Below the pieces are notes generated by a model. That model worked only from the letters and a program-made list of their open reading frames with translations. It had not been told where the DNA came from and did not search any database. A stretch of DNA of 64,000 nt from Clavaria fumosa (lineage: Eukaryota > Basidiomycota > Agaricomycetes > Agaricales > Clavariaceae), in contig OX637803.1 of NCBI GenBank assembly GCA_951802425.1, forward strand, positions 2,170,001 to 2,234,000, in the 5' to 3' direction. This document shows, one piece after another, positions 36,767 to 48,670 of the stretch. Both the position numbers and the translations under genes were made by a program. Each line of letters starts with the position of its first letter. The first letter of the stretch is position 1.

Positions 36767-37517
36767 TGTCACGGTCCTATCCAGTCACCTAATCACCTCC
36801 GAAACACCTCCGAAACACCTCCGAAGCACCTCCGAAGCATCTCCGGCATCTCTGACACAGTTCCGCCCGAACTCCGCTCCGCTCCATCTCCGCTCCGGCT
36901 CCAACTCCGAAGCTCCGGTCCGGACTTTCGTCGGACTTCGATATTGGTCTTTCGGACCATATGGACTTTGTTTCTAGTATGTTCCCTGGTGCTAGTCCAT
37001 GGTTAGCAACCATTGGGATGATGCCCACTGCCCATGGGAACTTATTCTTTGTCTTACATGTATCACCTATGCCTTCCCACTCCTCAGGTGAAATTACTAT
37101 GTACATTTGATATATTCATGTTTCACAGTCTGCCCTATGCCCTACCCTAGTAGCATATAAACCCCCATGTATCTCCATGATCCTCAGTTCAAATATTAAC
37201 ATTATTTCTGGTCCTTGTCACTTGGTCTGTGCGTTAAGGGACTTCGTCCTCACTGTTCTCGACAGTCCTGACGAGTTCCGCAAAACTCCGGCGGACTCCG
37301 ACGGACTCCGGGCAATTTCCCTTCGGACTTCATCCTTCCTTGTCCTGGAAAGCAAAGTACCAGCAAGGTTAAATTGGGACATGTATACATGTGGTGGCAC
37401 AACCCATAAGTTGAGGCCATAGTCCCACCCCCTTTGACCTCCTTCTAGTCCTTCTAGCTTTTGTGTAGAGGAGAAGTCCTCACACAACTCCGATCCGGAC
37501 TCCGACCGGACTCTGCT
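36767..37517 (+). repeat. 3' LTR of the non-coding LTR element, truncated
   Basis: It repeats the LTR at 33177 with a 13-base insertion near the start and an added CTCCGGCGGACTCCGA-type block near 37290. The match ends at about 37517 in CTCTGCTCTCAGG. Many substitutions against the 33177 copy are CpG to TpG or CpA. Confidence 0.75.
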
Positions 37518-38870
37518 CTCAGGTTGAAATTTGATTAGAAGTATTCTTCTCAAACTTCCAGGGGTCCTTGGAACAGTCTTTAGCTCAAATTTTCCCCTGT
37601 TGTTCTCTTTGTTAGGGTTAGATGAGGACTATGGATAGACTCCTATAGTCTTTGAGGATGTGTTGTATGATTGAGGCTGTAGGGCCTTGAGTTAATACTT
37701 CACTGAGTATCCAACTCAAAAGACTGTAGCTGTATTAATACTGCTCTTGAGTATCCTATACAACTGATTGATGACTGAGTAGTTGTATTAGTACTGCACT
37801 TAGAGTACCCTATACAATTACTGGACTTATGCAGAGATGATGGTGGTTGAAGGTTAAGAGGGAATATATTGCAAATGACCAGTGAGCTGGCCTTATATAC
37901 TAGTGATCACATGACTTTCACATGACTTTCACATGACTGTCACATGACCTTCACATGACTGACTTAGTCAGCACATGGGAAAACTATACTAAATAAAGTA
38001 ACTAGCTGAGTCATCAAACCATTAGTAATGAGAAGATTACTAATCTACAAAAGAGACTTAGTAAGCAGAATACATGAGCTGAGTAATCACAATATAAATG
38101 CTGAATAAGCTATAGTAGAGATGAATAATCAAATGACAAATCATTCTGCTGAGTAAGAAATGACAAATCATCCTGCTGAATAAGGAATGACAAATCATCC
38201 TGCTGAATAAGGAATGACAAATCATCCTGCTGAGTAATGTATGACAAATAATCCTGCTGAGTAATGTCCATTACATTCCAGTAATGTTCCATAACATGTC
38301 CATGTGACTTCCTTGACATTCTATAAGGTTTACATAAGCTTCCAGTAGCCTTCCTTGACCTTCTAGAACCTTCTATAAACTTCCATGACTTTCCTTGAGT
38401 TTCCATGGCATTCCATGGCATTCCATGACATTCCATGAACTTCCATCAAATTCTAGAACATTCTACAATGTTCTACTGTTCCAAGACTTTCCATAACTTT
38501 CCATAACCTTCCATGACTGTCTTTGAATGATGTTCTATAGGCTTCCATAACATTCTTTAGCCTTCCATAGGCTCCCATAACATTCTTTTAGCCTTCCATA
38601 GGCTTCCATAACATTCTTCAGCCTTCCATAGGCTTCCATGACATTCATTAGCCTTCCATAGGCTTATGTAACATGATCTTTGCCTTCCATAGGCTTCCAT
38701 TACATTCACTAGCCTTCCATAGGCTTATGTAACATGATCTTTGCCTTCCATAGGCTTATGTAATATGATAGACCTTCCATAGGCCTGTAGAGGTACTCCA
38801 TTTCCCTCATTTGACTTGTAACTGAATCAGAACATCATTATTGCCATAGAACAAAAAAATCAAGGAGGTG
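37518..38870. repeat. AT-rich region of short tandem repeats
   Basis: Three simple arrays are visible. CACATGACTTT-type repeats lie near 37908-37960. A 25-27 base unit with ATGACAAATCATCCTGCTGA lies near 38130-38265 (five copies). A unit of 30-45 bases with AGCCTTCCATAGGCTTCCAT lies near 38520-38790. Between them ACATTCCATGAC-like words recur. No gene is seen. Confidence 0.7.
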
Positions 38871-38877
38871 AAGGAAA

Positions 38878-39192
38878 TTACAAGTCATAGTAAAAGAGTT
38901 CAGAACATAGGACAGGGACAGTAAAGTTATACATCCCTGGTCTTCTCATAATAAAGACATGAGAGGGGAGCTGAGGGTGGTCATGAAAAAGATGAAAAGA
39001 AATCCTATCTGGTCCAACATGAGCCACTGGACCAAAAATAACTGGGACAACCTGTCCATCTAGCCACACTCCTATCATTGTCCAGGGGACAATGGGGTTG
39101 ATGGGGTGAATGGTGATTCCCCAGGAGAGAGAGGGGAGGTCCTGCCCAAGGAGGGAGGCCTGATCCATATTGACAATAGTGAAAAAGAACAT
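38878..39192 (-). CDS. Hypothetical 104-residue frame
   Basis: An ATG-initiated frame with LPSLSWGITIHPINPIVPWTM and VPVIFGPVAHVG. It matches no family I know. It lies upstream of and opposite to the truncated gene at 39490, in a region whose composition differs from the flanking repeats. It could be a remnant of the same host or element gene, or chance. Confidence 0.25.
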   Translation of the reverse strand: MFFFTIVNMDQASLLGQDLPSLSWGITIHPINPIVPWTMIGVWLDGQVVPVIFGPVAHVGPDRISFHLFHDHPQLPSHVFIMRRPGMYNFTVPVLCSELFYYDL

Positions 39193-39489
39193 TCTGCTTG
39201 GAATAACACATTAGAGAATCTCTAATAGTGTAGAATCAAGAACATACTAGTGTTTCTGAGTGGTCTGAGTAGGAATAGAGTGTAGTGGTGGTGGTAGAAA
39301 GTAGTAGTGGTGGTGGAAAATAAATGTGTTCTGGGGGTGTGGCCTTGGTGTGGCGCAGGTGCATCCATTGTTGTCACATGCTCATCACGTGACACTCTGA
39401 ACAATGCAGGTGCGGCTATTCACTCTCTCATTCTTCTCTCATCTCATTTCACTGCTATCCTCTAACAATAAACTCCACATTCTAAACTC

Positions 39490-39731
39490 ATGGACTCTCC
39501 TCCCCACTTCCCCAATGGCACCAGAGTCTGGATCTTTGGGCACTTAGGCATCCTATATGGAACTGTTGTCAAGACAGTGAGGATGGCTGATGGGACTCAG
39601 CTTGTGGAGATCAAGGTAGATGGGGAGGATCCTAGTAAACCTAGGACATTGCCTGTGTGCACTGTCCATCAGATGAGTAAGTGGTCTTCTATTTGTCTTC
39701 TTCTGCTCACTAACTTGCTTCTAGTGTGACA
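39490..39731 (+). pseudogene. Truncated gene with a beta-rich N-terminal module
   Basis: From the ATG at 39490 the frame reads PNGTRVWIFGHLGILYGTVV, then RMADGTQLVEIKVDGEDPSK and LPVCTVHQM. The alternating pattern and the TRVW...GTV...MADGTQ signature suggest a small barrel module seen in many Agaricomycete proteins of unknown role. A GTAAGT donor follows at about 39677 and a CTTCTAG acceptor at about 39724, after which Gypsy DNA starts (about 39732). The retroelement has therefore removed the rest of the gene. Confidence 0.5.
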
Positions 39732-41051
39732 CCGGGAGAGTGCATCTGCCTTTGTGTTCGACTTGCCAGTGCGATACTTTATCTCAAAGTCAAAGCACTG
39801 GAGCTCTCCAACCCAACGAACCTGCCTCGGCTTCAACTTCTGGGGCTTCCGGAAGTACTGGAGGTTTGCATGGTCCGTCCAGATCTCGATCGTCTCCTCT
39901 GCTCCAATGAGGTATGCTCGCCACTCGCGAAGTGCCCGAATCACAGCCAAGAACTCCTTGTCATACACATCGTAGTTCTTCTCAGCTGCAGTGAGGGCCT
40001 TGGAGATATAGTCAACAACTCTCCAGGTTCCATCCATCTGCTGCTGCGAGAGCACTCCACCAGTTGCCAGGTTGCTTGCATCTGTCTCTACCTTCCATCT
40101 CCCTTTGTCCTGAGGCAGAGCCAAGACTGGGGCTGATACGAGTGCCTGGCGGAGATCTCGGAAGGCTGCTTCCTCCTCCTCCTCCCATTTCCACGGAACA
40201 TTCCCAGTCAGCCAGAAGAGTGGCTTTGCCCGGGCAGAAAGATTTGGGATGTGCCGGCGGAGGTAGTTCAGCATCCCATTGAACCTCTGGACATCCTTCA
40301 CATTCTTAGGACGTGGCCAATCTCGGACTGCCGCACCCTTGGCCGGATCATGCTCTAGTCTGTTGTGGGAGATCTTCATCCCCAGGAAGATGATCTCACT
40401 CTTCTCAAACTCGCATTTACTGAGTTTGAGACACAACCCATTCTCTCCAAACTTCCTCAAGACCCGATCCATCCAGTACCGGTGTGTAGCCAAGTCCTCT
40501 GCAAACACAATGACATCATCCACATAGGCCCTCACATGTCCTCCTGCAATCTCCTCCCTCAACACATGGTTCATGAAGCGTTGGAAGGTGGCAGGGGCAT
40601 TCTGCAGTCCAAACCACATGACAGCTGGTTCGGAGAGTCCACGGGGTGTCAGGAAGGCGCAGCGGTGCTGGTGCTCGGGCCAGACCTGCATAGATGGGAA
40701 ACCTCCCTTTGCATCAATCTTAGAGTAGATCGACGCTCCTTTAAGCACATCCACTGTGTCTCGGATGCGGGGGAGGGGGTACTTGTCCTTGATCAGGTGT
40801 GCATTCAGCCTCGAGTAGTCGATGATTGGCCGCAGTTTGTCCTTCTCATGTTTGAAGAAGAAGGGGCTGGCATACGGGGATTTCGAGGGCCGGATTCGTC
40901 CAGAAGCAAGCTGCTCATCCACCCAACGGTTCATCTCCACCATCTCCTGCCATGTCAAAGAATACAGCTTGGAGGAGAGGTGCTCAGGGTCCTTTTTGAA
41001 CTCGATCTTAATATCGAAGTCTGGTCGGGAGTTCATCCCACTTTGCTTCAC
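39732..41051 (-). pseudogene. Reverse transcriptase and RNase H of the truncated chromovirus
   Basis: Reverse transcriptase blocks in order: RIRPSKSPYASPFFF, LRPIIDYSRLNAHL, WFGLQNAPATFQRFMN and AYVDDVIVF with the YVDD catalytic pair. A Ty3-type RNase H follows: VETDASNLATGGVLSQ, then YDVYDKEFLAVIRALREW. The frame runs to the break at 39732. Confidence 0.9.
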
Positions 41052-42048
41052 TAAACACCAAAGGGTAGCGGCTGGGCCAATCGGGGGTAGGGCCAGAGTT
41101 GGGAAAACGGGTGTCCAGAATACTCGTGGATGCGAGGGTACTCGTTTTCAGGGGTGCAGGGGCTCGAGGGGATGGGGAACACTGTGGGGGGCAGCGGGTA
41201 AGGCTCAGCTGTGCCTTCTGCCAGTTGATATCCGGGTTATGCCGCTTGAGCCAGTCATGCCCAAGGATGACCTTGTGGGACTGGGTCTTTCCCAGCAGAA
41301 AGTGGATCCGCTCCTGGTGGTCACCAACTCTCACCAGCACCTCTATCCCATATCGGACCTTTCCATCCCTGTTCTGTGTCCCATCCACATTATACATGGT
41401 GATTGGGTTCAGCAGGAGAGATGGCTCCAGTCCCACTCCTTTCGCCCACTCCAAATCCATGAAGCAGTTGGTGCACCCTGAGTCGACAAGGGCCTTCATT
41501 GTGGTCCCTTTGCCAGTGCTGAAAGCCTCCAAGTGCACCTGGATGGCTAGCTCTTGTGGCACATGTTTCCGCACTTCTGGCCACACTCTGGTTAGGCGCT
41601 CTGCCAGTCTCACTTCCTCCTTCACCTCAGCCCCAATTCGTGTATGTCTCTGCTGCAAGATAGTATATCGGGGTATACTTGCAGCAGGCACAGGGACGGA
41701 AAGGGGGCTGGCACACTTCTTCTCCCCAGTGGGAGTCCTCCTCTCTCTCTCACACAGCTCTATGCAGGCTCGGAGCTGTGCAATCTCTTTCTCATATCCC
41801 TCCGCCATTTGGGGGGCACATGGTGCTGCCTGGGTTTGGGCCCTTGGGACCTGCAGACGCATATCAGGCAGGGGGCAGAAACAGACAGCATGGCCAGTCT
41901 GGTGGCATCGGAAACAACATCTCTCATCAGCAGGGGCCCATCCTCGGGCCATGGCCACATCTGGAGTACACAGCAGAGGGGTCACAAGAGGTCGCGAAAC
42001 GGTCACGGCAGGTCGCGGTAGGGTCGCGGTGGGTCGCGCGGGGGTCAC
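41008..42048 (-). pseudogene. Zinc knuckle and retropepsin of the truncated chromovirus
   Basis: It contains a CCHC knuckle (CFRCHQTGHAVCFC) and an aspartic protease with the active site VDSGCTNCFMD, Asp codon at 41482-41484. Unlike the sibling element, the catalytic Asp is kept. An 8 bp deletion near 41036 then shifts the frame away from reverse transcriptase. Confidence 0.85.
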
Positions 42049-42054
42049 AGTGGG

Positions 42055-42651
42055 TCACGGTGTCCGTTCCGTGAGTATCCCATCCAGTCGCCTTTGCTGG
42101 GCATCAAGCCTCTCAGCCAGCACCTTCCATTCTCCATATGTCTCTGGCATCGGGGAGACACCATAGATTCTCTCCACCAACCTCCTACTCAGGTTCAACT
42201 CCAGCCAATGGACTAGGATTCCTGAGTCCTTCTCTGCACTCAACTTCGCCTGTCGGGACAGCGTCTCGAATTTCGCGAAGAACTCTGGTGCTGTCATGGC
42301 ACCCTGTTTCAGCCCTGCAATATCGGCAAGGGCGGTCGCACAGTCATTTGGGTCATCGAATGCACGCTTCATCTCCTCCACAAACTCTGCCCAGGTTCCA
42401 GCCTCGCCACTACCCAGGATCTCTTCCGCCTTCATATTCGCCCACTCTGCAGCGAATCCTTCTCCAGTAATTTTGCTCAGAGCAAAAAGGACCTTCACCA
42501 GGTCCACAGCATAGACAGTCGGGTTCGCCATAAACAGGAGGCAAAGGGATCGGAGGAACGTACGGAAGTTCCTTTTCTGCCCATCAAAGGGGGCAACAGA
42601 TAGGTCAAGCCTCATAGGTTGGGCTACAGGCGGGGCGACATGGTCTGCCAT
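42055..42651 (-). pseudogene. Gag (N-terminal part) of the truncated chromovirus
   Basis: The ATG at 42651 (MADHVAPPVAQPMRLDL) opens a capsid-type sequence with RNFRTFLRSLCLLFMANP and WAEFVEEMKRAFDDPNDCATA, a typical retrotransposon Gag core. The frame stops at 42055-42057 (TGA for CGA, a CpG transition), before the zinc knuckle, which lies in the following frame at 41008-42048. Confidence 0.85.
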
Positions 42652-43225
42652 CACAGGCCCTGGATGCTGTAAATAAAGTTCCAGGCCTTGGGCACTCAGG
42701 ATTTCTTCGATCTCTTAACAGTCCTGTCCTCTTAGGCTGCTCTTCTGTGTACTTATGTACCTATAGAACTCTTATTCTATGAAACTTTTGTTAACGTGGG
42801 GCCCAAATGGTGTCCCAGGTGGTCACTCCACAACTCCTAATGAGTTGCCTGTGCGCCCTTCTGACAATGGTCACAGAGCAAGGGCCCTGTCCACTGGACC
42901 AGGAAACTACAGAAAGACTATGTAGGGGCCTTTCCTTGCCCTGTACACTACACGATTCACTGGTACGTAGCTGTAAAACAAAGTTCCGGGCCTTGGGCAC
43001 TCGGTATTACTTGGGGAGGGTCACAGTTGACTTCCTCCTGGTCTGGTCACGTGTATCTACACACAGTAAAAATTTCGCGCGGTTCTGTTACACACCGCGG
43101 GCAGGGTAAAGGAGAAGAGGATGATAGGGGCTGAGCTGTGACAACGTGTCACAGTTTGAAATTAAGGGTCCAGGCTAGCCGGGTTAGGACACGGGGCTAG
43201 GGCGGACAGGCGGATCTTAGTATTA

Positions 43226-43516
43226 TATCAGACTGGGTCTCACACAACTTAAGCGTAAGGTCATGACAACAATACTAAGATAAGGGGAAAAGAGTACAAA
43301 AAAGGAAAAGCGAAAGTACTTATAGCGAACGCTTCGGCACTTGCCGGCGTTCCCACGCTCGGACCCTCGGATCACGTGATGCGCCCAGGCCCCAGGTCAT
43401 GTGATCTTACATGATTACATAATCCGACCCAGCCACAGGTCATGTGACCTTCCAACAACCCTCCCCAGTTTCTCCACAACTGCACTTTGGGATGGCTTAC
43501 ATAAGCGATCCTAACA
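43226..43516 (-). repeat. 5' LTR of the truncated chromovirus
   Basis: 291 bp, from TATCAG to CCTAACA on the + strand (TGTTAGG...CTGATA in element sense). The self-priming 11-mer AATACTAAGAT is at 43271-43281 and its complement, the primer-binding site, at 43214-43224, one base inside from the LTR edge. Confidence 0.88.
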
Positions 43517-43860
43517 ATTATTCTTCAGCCATTTGTGTGACTCCGCCAGACCACGCAAGATTATTCTTTAGCCATTTTGCCTGTCTCTGCCAGACTGAAG
43601 CAGATTATTCTTCAGCCATTTTGCCTGACTCCGCTGGACTACCCAAGATTATTCTGCAGCCATTTGCCTGACTCTGCCAGACTGGTGCAAATTAATCTTT
43701 AGCCATTTGCCCAACTCAGAAATATTCTGCAGCCATCTGGCCTGATTCTGCTGGACTTCATGCTGGACTATAAAATAATCCTGGCCAAATAGGTTGACTC
43801 TGCTGGACAATGCTCTGCCAGACAATGCCTCTGGAATAATTGTGAGTAAATTCATTCACC
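43517..43860. repeat. Minisatellite of about 44 bp, seven or eight copies
   Basis: The unit contains ATTATTCTTCAGCCATTT and CTGACTCTGCCAGACT. It starts immediately after the LTR and decays toward 43860. It separates the chromovirus from the KDZ transposase remnant. Confidence 0.75.
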
Positions 43861-43893
43861 CTTGATCTGCTAGACTGAACATGGATGATGAAT

Positions 43894-46800
43894 CTAGCCT
43901 CCTCCACTGACCATAGTGGTTGCCTTATCGAACAATTCTACTGCTTCTTCCTCAAATTGCCCCCATACATTTGCCTGTCTGAAGGCATAACATGCCAAAC
44001 CACTCTTTGACTCTTCTACCTCTCCCAGTCTCACCCACTCCTCTTTTCTATGCCTGAAGAAGGCTACTGTCCATTTCATCTCATGTTTTAGCAAGTTGAC
44101 CTCTTCGTCCCATCTCTGAAATCGTGCACTTGCTCTCAACCAGTTGACTCTATAGACTAATCAAAGTTGCTAGATGTTTCATGCATATTAATAATTTGTC
44201 ACTTACATTCCTTCATTTGCTCACTCTGCTCTTGTCCTTCCACATTGACATCCAATCTCCAAAACCATGCTAGTTTGTCTGATCATTGTCCAAACCTATT
44301 TTCTTCTATGATATCACCTGGCATCTTCAAGTCTTCCTTGGTGATGTCGTTGAACATTGGCTCTGCAACACCCAGTCTGCATAAAGCAGACTTAGCCCGC
44401 CTATAATCTTGGACTGCCTGCTGGACTCATGACTCCATCTGCTTCACTTGGCTCCATGCTCTTGTCAAAGTTTTCTGACTGCGAGCATTTCGGACCTAAA
44501 TAGCAGTTAGATCATAAATGACAGTCAGTGGAGCTAAAACATACATTTGCCCTATATATAATAGACTTTTCACCCAAAGCAATCCTAAGCTGCTGTAAAG
44601 CATCATTCATCTGCCCTATGCAAAGCTGTGCTTCCCAGTTCCCCATCTCATCCAACTTATGAAATTGCTGAACTTCTTTGGACAGATTGGAAGGCAGAAA
44701 TAGTGTCACAGCCTCTGGCTGTATTACAACATCTTCCTCATCATCAGGACCAGCAACATCAACACTGACATCTTCATCAAGCTGAGATAAATTATTTGCC
44801 TGCAGTTCAATGACTTCTTCAAAGAGAGATAAAGCAGCCCTTTTCTTCTCATATTTGCTGATCTCAATCTGGAGATGCCTTCGTTTTTCTTCCAGCTCCT
44901 TTTTATCAGAGAGTGAGGGTTGCCTTAAAGACCATGTATAGGCAACCAAAGAGGCCCTATTTTGTTGTGAATGATGGGCTATGGAACTTTGCAATACAAC
45001 TCACTGAGTGGCTTCTATGCTCAGTCCTAAAGCCAAGAGATTAGATATGCCAGATAGATTTCCAGCAATACGATGTTTTTGAGAAAGCTCCAGTAGAATC
45101 TCAGCACAACCTGGCTCTGTGTAAAAGTGTATACTGTCAGCCAGGCTATATAGCAATTATAGATATGTTTTCTAAGTACTGGCCTTTCACATTTGTGACA
45201 TCATACACCATGAGAGCATCTCCCCGTTGAGTCATTGCCTTCTCTTCTAAAGTCTTCCATTCTGTTACCCATGTTGGTTCGAGTCATTTCATCAGCTCAT
45301 CAAGGGCCAGCTTCTAGTCCTCTCTTTCAGCCATTGCCTTTTTCAACTTGGTGACAATAGATTGTGCTGCACCAAGCCATTTTGGTAAATTAGCAAAGAT
45401 GCATGTGAGATTATGGGGTTTGCTTACATGCTCTGGACATTTTCTTCCAATTGGAATCCTGCATGTAGCTGTCCAGTATCTCCTGCCGATGTGGTTGAGA
45501 CATGCCCCTTGTGTGGCTCGCTGCCTTATTAAGTGACGACCAAAGGCTTTCCAACACTTCACCATCCAACTGCCCCACACCTTGCACAAAGTTCAAAGAG
45601 AACTGTGCAAAACATTTTTGAATGTGAGCACCTAAATGGAATTTTCCAACTGCAGTTACCACTTCAAGATTCTCCTGCACATACAAATGCCCACTGGCAT
45701 CAACTCACTGCCAAAAATTGATGTGCCACTCACATCCAACATCATATACAAAAATGACTCTCTTGGCAAGTAAGACTTGCTTAAGAGCCTGACAGAGAGA
45801 ATAGTCAATGTTCATCTGTCTTTGGCAATGTCAATTAGGAGAACAGAATTCAATGGCATTGCCCACCCACCTCTCTCCTTTTTGGAGATCCACTACACTA
45901 TGAGGATAGAAACAGCCATGGCATCCACATGCAGATGCAGCCACTCCAGTAGCATGTAAATGGTCTCTTTGTAATCCACTGTGTCCATTTGCTTGAGATA
46001 TCGCATGGTGGTTATGACATTTAGACTCCTGAAAGTAAATTTTCAATAACCATAAAGAGTATAATGGAGCATATAATGCAGAAAATTTGGACCTGTTTTC
46101 TCTCAGTGGATGCCTTAATATGTTCCTGATACATTGCATCTTCAACCATATAACCTCGTCCATCACTGAGATAGACATTCTCCTCTGGCTTCTTAGTCAC
46201 AACATTTTCCAGTTTGAAATTGCCATCTGCAACAATTGATGGTTCATAGATGGATCTATATGCTCCTGTTACTCTGAACATCTTCACAAGATGTGAAATT
46301 ACTTATGGGTCTTCTGCATGTTTGACTTCATCCTCTGAGACATTTATTCCAGGTTGAGGACAACTGGGACAAAAGAGTGCCAAATCTCCAGGTTTTTGCA
46401 TCTGGTTGGGGTTATGTGCAAAGCCTGTCCGCTTCAAGGACTTGAGGTACCTCCACTCCCTTGAAACCCTCATGAGTTCTCGGTAGTGATCCTAAAAAGA
46501 AAATCAATACTTTGTCAAAGAGACTTTCCAATGTGTGATATACATACTGAAACAAGTGAAAGATGCCTGTTGTATGTTATCCTCTGCAGCTTGGTGTAGA
46601 AATTACAAGCTGATGTGTGGCACTCTAAAGTTTCAATATAAAACTGATCAAGGACATCAAAGGTAAATGCTGTTGTGGGCCTCTTGAGGGTAGATGGGAA
46701 AAATCGCATACAAAGCAGTTGCATGTGTGTTGGTGGGGCATCTTGACAATTACACCATTGCACTTGACGCTTGTAGATTCCTGACACAGTCACAAACACC

Positions 46801-47574
46801 ATGCCTTTTCCCCTCCGAAATGCACCATCCTCAACATCTAGTTGTATATCCCCTTCTGATTCTCCATCTTGAACAAGATCATCCTCCCAGATGTCATCCC
46901 CAGGGGTGTGAGCAGAACTGGCAAAGAGTGTTGGGCAAGGATTGCCATCATGTCCAAAGTGAATAAAGAGTCCTAAATTTCCCAAGTCCTCTCTCTCAAA
47001 GAACTTCCCTGTCCATCTCCATATATGATGGAAAGGAAGATGTTGATGTTGTACCAGGCAACAGTTGTGACAAAGAACTTGTTGGCCCTGGCAACAGTCA
47101 AGACAACGAAATAAGGCTGATGGTCCACCACAAACCACACAACTAGAGTCATGTGGGAGAGCCTCAAGTCCAACTATTGCAGAGAGGTGAAGACTGCATG
47201 CATCCTCTTTCCACTCTCGCAGGAAGTCATTTTGAGTCTAAATAATTTCAGTAAGACATATGGTCATACAGTGTGTTTGGTTTGCACACCTTTCCCTTCT
47301 GCAAATGTTTGGGAGTAGGACTTTTTGGTGTCTCAAAATCCAAAGTCATTGAAGCCAAGGCTTCATGACTTATCTCTCTGCCTTGTTTCTTTGATGGTGA
47401 TTGAGATGCAGCCCTCTTTTCTTGGAATACTGGCTGATCTTTTCCCACCACCTTCCTGCCCCTTGTCCTCTCCTTAACCTCAAATACCCTCTCTATGGCT
47501 CGTGTTGCTCCTTTCTTATAAATGACTGGGCACATTGCTGAGGCTGAGGGTTGGGTTTCAATAAACAGAGTCAC
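43894..47574 (-). pseudogene. KDZ-type transposase with CxC2 cysteine cluster, degenerate
   Basis: KDZ transposases (Kyakuja-Dileera-Zisupton) move large DNA elements in Agaricomycetes. Reading the minus strand: a basic N-terminus near 47530; an exon from about 47240 with NDFLREWKED and then CVVCGGPSALFRCLDCCQGQ with CHNC...HQHLPFHHIWRW, the CxC2 cluster; a block with FCPSCPQPGINV; the catalytic core VADGNFKLE; ATGVAASACGCHGCFYPHSV with VVDLQKGER; YDVGCEWHINFW; VVTAVGKFHLGAHIQKCF, GQLDGEVLESLWSSLNK; and C-terminal helices at 44512-44994 and 43894-44139. Stops interrupt the conserved frame near 46310 and 45715, so it is probably dead. No terminal repeats were found. Confidence 0.82.
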
Positions 47575-47639
47575 ATGATTTTTTGTTTATCTTTATTTTT
47601 ATCCAATCACCATGTTCAAAGCATCCCAAGGTGAAGCTC

Positions 47640-47999
47640 AGGGCTCTGGAACTTTTATTTTTTGCTCAAAACCTTTGTCTCATGTCAAGTATTGTCCTGA
47701 TAAATTGTATATAGACAATTGTAAAATAAATGGGGTGGTGACCAGGCAGTAAGTAGTGGGGCAATGCTGTGGGAAGGGCAGGGCGACAACAGGGCAAGGC
47801 AGGTAGGCAGGTGGGGGCAAGGGTGATGAGGGTGAGGGCAAGGGCAAGGGTGAGGGTTTGAGCATAAGGCTGTTCCAGACACTGCACCAAAGCCAAGCTC
47901 AGGGTATGAAGCATTTGAACACGAGTTGGCAAACAAACTTTCTACTGTACATGACTTTGCGGAGCAGAAAACAGCAGGGCAGAATCCCTAAAACATATG
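47640..47999. other. Spacer with G-rich short repeats
   Basis: AGGGCAAGG/GGTGAGGG-type repeats fill 47810-47870 (sense GGGTGAGGGCAAGGGCAAGG). No gene is seen between the KDZ remnant and the H3-tail gene's 3' part. Confidence 0.5.
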
Positions 48000-48366
48000 G
48001 TAAAAATCATGGGGGGCTTTCCAAATTGTCTGGAAGCCCGCAGGAGTCCCGTACATGAGTCACTTCCCCCAGCCCGTAATTGCTCCACCAGTGGTGGACA
48101 AGTCCAAATCTAATTTCTCCATCTGCTTCTTCCCCTCCCAACCACACAAACAAGAAAGAGAATACATACCAGGCTTTGCCATTTCAGTGCCAATTGTCAG
48201 TGTACGAACAGCGTGACAAATTGGGCACTGTGGTGAGATCAGGTCACCCAGTGGGTGGAGATCCCTGTGCCACCAGATCTACTTGAGGCCAACAAATGAA
48301 GAAAAAACCTTGAGAGATGTATGGGCACCAAGGCCCTCTTCCTCTTTAAGAAGCTCGGGGATGATG

Positions 48367-48656
48367 TATCAGACTGGGTCTCACACAACTTAAGCGTAAG
48401 GTCATGACGACAATACTAAGATAAGGGGAAAAGGGTACAAGAATGGAAAAGACGTAGTATATATAGCAAACGCTTCGGCATTTGCCGGCGTTCCCATGCT
48501 CGGACCTCTCGGATCACGTGATGCGCCCAGGCCCAGGTCATGTGATCTTACGATTATGTAATCTGACCACAGCCACAGGTCATGTGACCTTCCAACAACC
48601 CTCCCCAGTTTCTCCACAACTGCACTTTGGGATGGCTTACATAAGTGATCCTAACA
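48367..48656 (-). repeat. 3' LTR of the full-length chromovirus
   Basis: 290 bp. In element sense it runs TGTTAGGATC to CAGTCTGATA. It has TATATATA upstream of the ATCTTAGTATT string that should be the 5' end of the RNA. It differs from 53668-53957 only at four CpG sites, three of them TpG/CpA here. Confidence 0.95.
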
Positions 48657-48670
48657 TCACCCCCCTCTTA

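Larger units (their letters stand above)
39732..43516 (-). mobile_element. Truncated Ty3/Gypsy chromovirus (sibling of the element at 48367)
   Basis: The copy keeps the 5' LTR (43226-43516), self-priming site, gag, protease and reverse transcriptase/RNase H. Homology stops at 39732, within the RNase H/integrase linker, so integrase, chromodomain and 3' LTR are lost. It is about 95% identical by eye to the full copy. Decay marks: a TGA at 42055-42057 in gag where the sibling has CGA, and an 8 bp deletion near 41036 between protease and reverse transcriptase. Confidence 0.92.

Noticed and set aside
41099..42166. A 355-codon + strand frame (and its twin at 51562-52608)
   Set aside because: Antisense to gag-protease of the chromovirus copies; the real products are on the minus strand.
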